The position numbers were made by a program, and so were the translations under genes. The notes under the pieces are model-generated. The model was not told the origin of the DNA, did no database searches, and saw nothing but the letters and a program-made list of their open reading frames with translations. Positions 10,159 through 15,640 of a stretch of 15,640 bases of DNA are shown piece by piece (position 1 is the stretch's first letter; each line of letters begins with the position of its first letter). This DNA is from Pinguiococcus pyrenoidosus (Eukaryota; Sar; Pinguiophyceae; Pinguiochrysidales; Pinguiochrysidaceae). The stretch covers positions 1 to 15,640 of the forward strand of contig JAAMXY010000090.1 in assembly GCA_019677205.1 (NCBI GenBank). Reading direction: 5' to 3'.

Positions 10159-11064
10159 CTAGCCACGGTACAAGCTGAACCAGCCCTCCACCTTCTCCGG
10201 GTCTACATACCGCCACGTGGGAGACGTGTTCAATCGCAGCGTCACGGCCGTGTCCGCTCGCGGCGTGGACGGCAACCCTCGTCGCGGGTAGATGGGCTCC
10301 AGCAGGAAGCCCCGCACGTACCACGCCTGATCGAAGTCGTTGAGCATCGCCGCCACCGTGTCCAGCTTCTCCAGGTACTGGCTCTCCGTGTAGCCAAAGC
10401 CGCGGCGGTCCCCCAGCGCCGGGCCGTAGATGTTGAAGGCCACCTGGCCGGTCGTGCGCAGCATGGCGCAGTCGTGGTAGCGGCCGTACTTGGCGAACAC
10501 CAGCTCGGCCAGCTGCCTGCCGTCCAGGAAGCGGTCCTCTCCATCCGGGACGNNNNNNNNNNNNNNNNNNNNNNNNNNNNNNNNNNNNNNNNNNNNNNNN
10601 NNNNNNNNNNNNNNNNNNNNNNNNNNNNNNNNNNNNNNNNACGCCAAGCCCACGATGGGCGCCTGCACGGCTGCCTGCTTCAGCTCGTCCTGCGACGGCG
10701 CCAGTGGCCGGAAGAGCTGCTCGTCCAGCTTGCTCTCGTCTCCCCAGGACAGCGAGCTCTTGGACTTGTCAAAAGGGCCTCGCTCGTCCTCCGGCCGCCG
10801 GTCCGGCGCCCAGATGCGCTCTTTGCGGCCCTGGAACAAGTCCCAAGTGGTCTCGTCGAGCCAGGTCCAGAAGCCCTGCTTCTGCTCCTTGGTCTCCGGC
10901 GCCGCCTGCTCCGCTTCCACCACTTCCTTGAGCTTGTCCGGACTGAACATCTCGTCGTCCTTGGCCGTGCTGCGGCAGGCAAGGCCGCTTCGGACGGAGC
11001 GGGGCAGCGCAAAGCCGGCGGCCAGCGGCGCCGCCAGCAGCAGCAGGACCAGCTGGCGCCACAT
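10159..11064 (-). CDS. DUF3067-like protein with secretory/plastid-type leader, gapped
   Basis: The frame runs from ATG at 11064 to TAG at 10161-10159, about 301 residues. An in-frame ATG at 11097 would add 11 residues, but the one at 11064 puts the hydrophobic core (LVLLLLAAPLAAGFALP) at the very N-terminus, as a signal peptide needs, so it is preferred. AAG-FALP recalls the Phe motif at the signal cleavage site of secondary red plastids, and a basic Ser/Arg stretch follows. The middle part (about 110 residues, WTWLDETTWDLFQGRKE) is not recognised. An 88-base N run breaks the gene, though the frame matches on both sides. After the gap, DGRQLAELVFAKYGRYHD through YTESQYLEKLDTVAAMLNDF to RYVDPEKVEGWF fits DUF3067, a family of unknown function in cyanobacteria and plastids. 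It is divergent from the methyltransferase gene. The family assignment is from memory of its pattern; an intron inside the gap cannot be excluded. Confidence 0.75.
   Translation of the reverse strand: MWRQLVLLLLAAPLAAGFALPRSVRSGLACRSTAKDDEMFSPDKLKEVVEAEQAAPETKEQKQGFWTWLDETTWDLFQGRKERIWAPDRRPEDERGPFDKSKSSLSWGDESKLDEQLFRPLAPSQDELKQAAVQAPIVGLAXXXXXXXXXXXXXXXXXXXXXXXXXXXXXXVPDGEDRFLDGRQLAELVFAKYGRYHDCAMLRTTGQVAFNIYGPALGDRRGFGYTESQYLEKLDTVAAMLNDFDQAWYVRGFLLEPIYPRRGLPSTPRADTAVTLRLNTSPTWRYVDPEKVEGWFSLYRG
10553..10640. other. Assembly gap (88 N)
   Basis: A run of 88 undetermined bases lies inside the DUF3067-like gene, just before its recognised C-terminal domain. The coding frame is the same on both sides if the length is right. 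Confidence 0.99.
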
Positions 11065-11300
11065 GACCCTCTCAGGCAACAGAAGGTGCCGAGACAAGAC
11101 AGGCGCCCAACTGCGCCCAACAAAATCCAGACGGAAGAGCGCTCTCCAAGAAGTTCTTGCGGATGGCTACTGCGGATGCCACGTACGCGTGGGTCGGTAT
11201 CCGCTACAAATACCGGTATGGGCGATACATTTCAGTAGTTGCGATGCGCTCGTTCCCTCTTGACGCAGCTGTAACACAGCGTCGGAAGGAGCCACTCAAG
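11065..11300. promoter_or_regulatory. Shared divergent promoter region
   Basis: Only 236 bases separate the start codons of the DUF3067-like gene (leftward) and the methyltransferase gene (rightward), so both promoters must lie here or overlap the 5' UTRs. It holds an inverted repeat CGGTAT/ATACCG (11195-11200 and 11210-11215) and a palindrome TACCGGTA (11211-11218). No TATA box is evident. Co-regulation is inferred from layout only. Confidence 0.5.
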
Positions 11301-12447
11301 ATGTGGCGCCGCGGTTTGCTACTTTGGGGGCCTTTTGCAGTCGTTGGCGCACTCCAGAGGTCGCTCGGTGGGCAGCGGGTGCTCAGGGGCGCCCCGAGCG
11401 ACTGGGTGGTGGAGAATTTGGACGCCGAGGCGGTGCAAGTGCACGTACGTGCCTGGACTCTGCCTTTTTTTTGCGGTATTTTCCGACTGCTGCGACGAGA
11501 CTTGCGTGGAGTCGTGTTGTGTCGTGCTGTTGGGTGTGTGAAGCAGGGCGAGAGCTTTGGGCTAACTTTGGCGTGGTCCCTTGGAAACAAAACCACAACG
11601 AATCCAGGCGTCGCTGGCTGGAGAAGGGGACGAGCTCCCCCCAGATGGCCTCCGTTGCGGTCCGGTGACGATTTTCCCCGCGGGTTGCAAGGGACAGATC
11701 TCTGACACTACTGGCAAGCCTGTGTTTCTCGGCCTGACCAAGGGGAGTGCAGGCTGGGGCACCGGATGCCATCCCTCGACCAGGTAGGAGGACGGCACGG
11801 AGCTTCGGGCAGCGTTGCTGGTGGTTCTCGCAGCTCGTGCCAGGCCCTAAAGGGGAGAACTTGTTTCCAAGCACAGATTGTGCCTGGAGCTGATGCACGA
11901 GCAAGGGCTCGCGCTGCCCGGGAGCAAGGTTTTGGACATGGGCTGCGGATCGGGGGTGCTCAGTGTGGCGGCGATGGCGCTGGGGGCGCAAAGCTGCGTG
12001 TGCGTGGACGTGGAGGCTGAAGCGCTTCTGGCGACTCGCGAGAACATGGAGATCAACTTTGCTGACGTGGACGACAGGGTAGAGCTGCTGCATGCGAGGC
12101 AGGTGGAGCCTTACGGCCTCGAGCCGCACGACGTTGCGTTCGCGAACATCCTGGTCGGACAGCTGATCCGGCCAAGCATGGTCGCAGTTTTGGCCACGAA
12201 CCTAAGGCCGGGCGGCGTCCTCTGCCTCAGTGGTATTCGCCCGGGGGACCAATGCGAGACGATCAAGGCGGCCTACGCCGGTTGGATTGATTGGGATGAA
12301 ACGCTGTATGCGGAGGCGGCCGCGAGCGCGGAGACCGGCGGCAAAGACTACTGGGGAGTCTGGTCGCGGCTGGTGGGCCGGCGTACAGCAAAGACCAAGC
12401 TTTCAGAAGAGGTGCTAAGTAGCTTGTCCGAGGCAGCCGTGTCGTAA
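11301..12447 (+). CDS. PrmA-like SAM-dependent protein methyltransferase
   Basis: Three exons: 11301-11444, 11608-11783 and 11877-12447 (TAA), giving 296 aa. The GT-AG introns are 163 bp (phase 0, CTAAC branch match at 11562-11566) and 93 bp (phase 2, inside the Arg codon of HPSTR). The splice at 11783/11877 rebuilds GTGCHPSTRLCLE, the PrmA signature (residues 99-111). Then come SAM motif I VLDMGCGSG (125-133), the acidic D151 after strand 2, the catalytic-loop motif FANIL (195-199), PGGVLCLSGI and a C-terminal WSRLVGRR typical of PrmA. PrmA methylates ribosomal protein L11. Here the region before the signature is only about 98 residues, starts hydrophobic (LLLWGPFAVVGA) and does not resemble the bacterial L11-binding domain, so the target may be plastid or mitochondrial L11, or another protein as for the related ETFB lysine methyltransferase. 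The first exon is the least certain part. Confidence 0.85.
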
Positions 12448-12623
12448 GGCAGCCGTGTCGTAAGGTGGCCGTGTCCTAAGGTGGCCGTGTCGTAAGGTGG
12501 CCGTGTCCTAGGGTGGCCGTGTCGTAAGGTGGTCGCGTCCTGAGGTGGCCGCGTCCTGAGGTGGCCGCGTCCTGAGGTGGCCGCGTCCTGAGGTGGCCGC
12601 GTCCTGTGGTGGCCGCGTCCTAA
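12432..12623 (+). repeat. 16-bp tandem repeat, 12 exact-length units
   Basis: Twelve units of 16 bases follow each other without any indel, consensus GGTGGCCGYGTCCTRA. Units 1-2 read GGCAGCC..., units 3-6 alternate CCTAA/CGTAA or CCTAG, and units 7-12 carry CGCGTCCT. Unit 1 is the last part of the methyltransferase coding region, including its TAA; the rest lies in the spacer before the convergent CHMP7-like gene. Eleven of the twelve units end in a stop triplet. Confidence 0.97.
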
Positions 12624-12712
12624 GGGGGTTGTACATAAAGCGCCATTCACAAAGCAACATGTCTTACAGTTGATTGACAGACAGAGGTCCTACTGTGGTC
12701 CAGAGGATCGTC

Positions 12713-14367
12713 TTATGCGAGCAGCTGACTGCTGGACCGCTTTGACGCTCTCTCTGGCGTCACGTGCGGCTCGTTCGCCTCGGAATGAAGTCGCACAGGC
12801 TCCGTCACGGGCACCTCCGGCATCTGACTCAGCAGCTGCTCGCTCTGCAGCTCCTCCTCCAGGGTGGACAGTTCTCTCATGATCTCGTCTTCATCCACGG
12901 CAGGATCGTTCAGCTCCCGTGCCACTGCTTCTCCCACTTGATTGCTCTGCTCGATCTCCTCTGCCAAGTCGGTCATCGCCTCCTCCACCGAGTTCACATT
13001 CAAGCCGCTCGTCTCCCGCATCCCCCTCAGCGCATTGGCCGCCGCTCGCGTGGCGGCGAGGTGCTCTCGATTCCAGTTGGACTCTTCGATCTTGCGAAGG
13101 CTCTCCTCGAGCGTGGTCACCGACTCCAGCCGCCGTTGGAAGGTCTCCTCGACCCGCTTTGCGTCACGCAGCAACTTGATGGCCTGCTTGGTGTTGCTGG
13201 GGAGGTTCTGCGCCTTCCCCAGCCGGTACGCCTCCACCGCCCTCCGTCGCAGGGCGTTTGCCTTCCTCTTCAGATGCTCTGCATTTGCGCTTTGGCGGTT
13301 GCTGATCATCCGCACGGTGATCACCGCAAAGTCCGCATCCGTCATCACCGTGGTCTCGTCCGTGCGCGACTTCTTGAACTTCATGAGCGGCCCGGCAACG
13401 AGCACGTGGCCGCTTTGGTGCAAGTAGGCAATCACCGCGAGGAAATCCGGCTTCGGGAAGGACGTCAGGTTGGCCAGATTCCACCCCCGCGTGCCCGTGG
13501 GACTCCGGCTGAGAGGGCTCTGCACGCCCATGGACACGTCGGCGAGATCCTCGCGCACGCGTTTCCGCTTCCGCGCGCTCTGCAGCGGCGACTGCTTCAG
13601 CGTCCACTTGATCGCCTCCCTCAAGGTGAAGTTCCGCCGCGTCTGCAGGGGCACCTTGAGCAGCTTCTGCACCTCCTCATGCTTCCGATTCTTCCTCGGC
13701 ACGCCTTGCAGGTCCTTGTCTTCCGCGGTGATCAGGAACGCGTTGTGCATGGACGACGCCACGTCGTTCTCCGCCGCCCAGGCCAAGATCATCTTGGCGG
13801 CCCTCTCCAGGTGCTCTGGAGACACGTATTTCACCTGCAGGGCCTTGCTCTCGCGGATGCCAGGCAGCGGACTCCGGCTCTCCTCCTCGGCGAGGAGGCT
13901 CCAGATGGCCCCGAAGAGGCCTCGGGTGGCGTCCCAGAGCGTCCCCGTGATGCTGCCATTGCCCTCCTCCTTGTCCAGCCGCAAGGCGCGCACCCACACG
14001 AAGCTCCGGTGCAAGACGTCCTGGATCTGCGCCAAGGCGCCGTTCTCGTGCAGCTCCTCCAGGCTCTTGAGCACCGTGACGGCCATGGGCTGCACCCCTG
14101 CCCTGGTAAACTCGCCCACGAGGTCCGCAGGGGCTACCCCCAGCCCCCGATGCGACGCCACGTAGCGCTCCTGGAGGATTCGGGCCGCCTCGGCCCAGAA
14201 CTGCCGCTGTGGTAGGCGAACTTTTAGCGAGGCATTGGGGAAACGTCAGCGCCACGGCCTACCTGCTCCGCCAGGAGCGCGCCATTCGCGCCCTCTGGCG
14301 CGGCAAAGGCCACCTCTCGGTACTGGGGCGTGTCCCAGCCAGTCACCTTGCTGCGCCAGTCGCCCAT
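12713..14367 (-). CDS. CHMP7: CHMP7-like ESCRT-III protein
   Basis: Minus strand, exons 14367-14263 and 14206-12713 (TAA at 12715-12713), 532 aa from the nearest ATG. The 56-bp intron is GT-AG, phase 0, and joins LLAEQ to RQFWAEAARILQERY. The GTG at 14161 is internal. Layout: N-terminal winged-helix region about 36-110 (FW...GVAPADLVGEFTRAGVQPMAV, then WSLL), second helical region about 165-320 with a basic patch RKRKR at 247-251, then a Snf7 domain about 328-490 (HLKRKANALRRRAVEAYRLG, AIKLLRDAKRVEETF), an acidic end and a MIM1-like DEIMRELSTLEEEL at 475-488. CHMP7 bridges ER/inner nuclear membrane and ESCRT-III in nuclear envelope sealing. It is longer than human CHMP7 (about 450 aa). It converges on the methyltransferase gene. 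The frame remains open upstream of the ATG, so the true start may lie further 5'. Confidence 0.85.
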
Positions 14368-14485
14368 CTCTCTCCGGCGGCGTTCGAGGGCCGCTATTCG
14401 CGCGTAATATGCGAGGATAACGAGAAGGCTGAGGATCTCTTGCAGTCGACGAAACGGTCGTTGGAGAGAGGGACAAAAATGACGG
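14368..14485 (-). other. Possible upstream coding extension of the CHMP7-like gene
   Basis: In frame with the CHMP7-like ATG, the sequence is open without stop back to a TGA near 14562, but contains no ATG, so it could be coding only through an upstream exon. It encodes a hydrophobic stretch ILSLLVILAYYA followed by the amphipathic, charged ARIAALERRRRE leading into MGDWRSK. A strong 3' splice site (pyrimidine tract then CTACAG, AG at 14487-14486) precedes it. No phase-matching upstream exon was found. Confidence 0.4.
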
Positions 14486-14510
14486 CTGTAGCGATGAAAA
14501 GAAAAAGGGA
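14486..14510 (-). other. Candidate 3' splice site
   Basis: Read on the minus strand, TCCCTTTTTCTTTTCATCGC followed by TACAG is the strongest pyrimidine-tract/AG combination near this gene. Splicing here would begin an exon at 14485 with one base before the CHMP7 codon frame (needs a phase 2 donor). Confidence 0.4.
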
Positions 14511-14587
14511 TTTTGGCTTGGTGCGTTCCTGCGAAATTGGCCCGAGCTCTGTCTGCTATTCAAGCAGCCAGCCGCCGCCCCAAGCAA

Positions 14588-14610
14588 TGCCTGCATGATG
14601 CATGCAGGCA
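14588..14610. repeat. Perfect inverted repeat, 9-bp arms
   Basis: TGCCTGCAT (14588-14596) and ATGCAGGCA (14602-14610) are exact reverse complements around a 5-base loop. A second, looser pair GCAGCCAG/CTGGCTGC lies at 14632-14639 and 14678-14685. Both are upstream of the CHMP7-like gene, in a patch rich in CCAG/CTGC words. Confidence 0.85.
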
Positions 14611-14855
14611 GGCTTCTCAGCCAGCCACGACGCAGCCAGCCAGTACAGTCTGCCTGCGTCGGCCAGACAGGCTCAGCCTGGCTGCAAGCTGATAGAAGGA
14701 TTCGAGATGATGTACAGTCCAGTAGCGATATCATGGGATGTTGCTGAAGAGCGATGTGGATGTGTCGCTACGCTGAGAAGCAAGCAAGACCTGTGGACCT
14801 GCCTGTGTGTGGTGGCCTGGCCTTCCGGCCTTGAAAAAAAACTGGAGATTGAAAA

Positions 14856-14920
14856 ACTGGAAACTCGAAACTGGAAACTGGAAACTGAAAACTGGAAACT
14901 GGAAACACTGGAAACTGGAA
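14856..14920 (+). repeat. Heptanucleotide (ACTGGAA) array
   Basis: Nine ACTGGAA-type units occur in 65 bases, with single-base variants ACTCGAA and ACTGAAA and one extra AC at 14905-14906. A degenerate unit precedes at 14841. On the minus strand, the direction of the nearby gene, the unit reads TTCCAGT. Confidence 0.95.
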
Positions 14921-15640
14921 AGAGGTCGACTCGGAAAGAAAGGTGAAAGGTGGCTGCAACGGGGCAACGGGAATGCAAAGTATGGGGCACCACGAAGCTC
15001 CGCAGCGTGGTGCCGCGAATTCAGCACGTGTGGAAGATGGCCAATCCCGCCGATTTCCGTCATGGCGCGGGTGCATAGTACGCCCGAGCGTGCGTCCAAA
15101 AAATCGCGTTTGGGTGCTTCCCCAGCTAAAGCAAGGAAGTGGCCAATCAGCACACGCACAGTCCGTTCGGCAGGATCTTTTCACTTATTCACTTTGGACA
15201 TTCCAAAATCATAGCATTAGCTTTGTAAGAATGGTGAAAAAGCTCTTCCAAAATGCCTTGGCGCGACCAGCAAATCCCTTACGTGAGTGGTGTAGGCAGG
15301 CTGCTGGGTGCCAGAACCACCAGTGACGGGGGCGTAATTGCCGCGTGCCATAGCTGCGCAAGACGGCCCATCTCGGTTTTGCGAGAGATGCTTGTCGCCA
15401 CGAAGGGAGGGACTCCTCGGGGTTAAGCTCACTCCCAGCGCTCGCGCCGCCCCGCTCTCTGTGTGTCGCAACGCGCGCGTGGGAGACCTCTCCGCGCTCG
15501 CGCTCTCCGCTCGCGCCACACTTGCCTCACGTCGGCGCCGACGCGCGCCGCGCAGGACGGCGGCGCTGGTGGGCATGCGAGCAGCGGCGGATCCGCGCTC
15601 TCAGTAGGCCGAGAAGCAAGGCCACTGCCATGGCGACGCT
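14921..15640. other. Right-end region without a supported gene
   Basis: Apart from the weak minus-strand exon candidate at 15283-15351, no gene is supported. From about 15420 the sequence becomes very GC-rich with many CG dinucleotides. At the edge, GCCATGG puts an ATG at 15630-15632 in a favourable start context, so a plus-strand gene may begin there and continue outside the window. Confidence 0.5.
15283..15351 (-). CDS. Possible small first exon, minus strand
   Basis: ATG at 15351-15349 opens 23 codons (MARGNYAPVTGGSGTQQPAY then TTH) that end exactly at a good donor, CAC followed by GTAAGG at 15282. It could be the first exon of a longer CHMP7-like transcript, but its phase 0 donor does not match the acceptor at 14486, so a middle exon would be needed. 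It may also belong to another gene or be chance. Confidence 0.25.

Noticed and set aside
12432-12623. CRISPR-like array
   Set aside because: The units are directly adjacent with no spacers and the host is eukaryotic; it is a minisatellite.
12348-12650. Minus-strand frame with periodic RGRHxTRPPQD-like peptide
   Set aside because: It is merely the translated 16-bp tandem repeat read from the other strand.
14161-14163. GTG at 14161 as the start of the CHMP7-like protein
   Set aside because: The frame continues upstream with RQFWAEAARILQERY, the expected winged-helix start, to a splice acceptor.
12764-14215. 483-codon open frame on the plus strand
   Set aside because: Antisense shadow of the CHMP7-like gene; low-complexity composition and no family pattern, whereas the minus strand shows a clear Snf7 domain.

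Overview
The window comes from the nuclear genome of a GC-rich microbial eukaryote, probably an alga with a secondary (red-lineage) plastid. It is eukaryotic because the genes are broken by short GT-AG introns (56-224 bp, seven supported here), the receptors have signal peptides and seven membrane helices, and there is an ESCRT-III protein of the CHMP7 type. It is probably plastid-bearing because one gene encodes a DUF3067-like protein (a cyanobacterial/plastid family) behind a signal peptide that ends in a Phe-containing motif, as in bipartite plastid targeting. The exact lineage (stramenopile, haptophyte, chromerid or other) cannot be decided from the sequence. All introns are canonical GT-AG, which argues mildly against a typical dinoflagellate.

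Left part (1-8943): three related class C (GABA-B/mGlu-like) G-protein-coupled receptors. Receptor 1 (+, cut by the left edge; only the seven-helix domain and tail are seen) is followed by receptor 2 (+, four exons, 916 aa). Receptor 3 (-, two exons, 866 aa) faces receptor 2 tail to tail. Receptors 2 and 3 have a signal peptide, a Venus-flytrap ligand domain, a four-cysteine linker with identical spacing in both, seven helices and a Ser-rich tail. They differ in intron number and position. The spacers (1200-1981, 5158-6240, 8944-10158) hold no supported gene.

Middle (10159-12447): a head-to-head pair, a DUF3067-like protein (-, interrupted by an 88-base N gap) and a PrmA-like SAM methyltransferase (+, three exons). 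They share a spacer of only 236 bp and both have hydrophobic N-termini suggesting organelle targeting. The methyltransferase stop codon lies in the first unit of a 12 x 16-bp tandem repeat that fills most of the gap to the next gene.

Right part (12448-15640): a CHMP7-like ESCRT-III gene (-, at least two exons, 532 aa from the nearest ATG) converges on the methyltransferase gene. Its 5' side is unusual: the frame stays open upstream and encodes a hydrophobic helix just behind a strong 3' splice site, and further out lie a perfect inverted repeat and a heptanucleotide array. A possible small first exon on the minus strand (15283-15351) and an ATG in good context at 15630 are weakly supported.

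The most notable content is the receptor cluster, with its four-cysteine linker, predicted non-GABA ligand pocket and shifting introns. Next come the unusual 5' end of the CHMP7 gene and the stop-codon repeat array.
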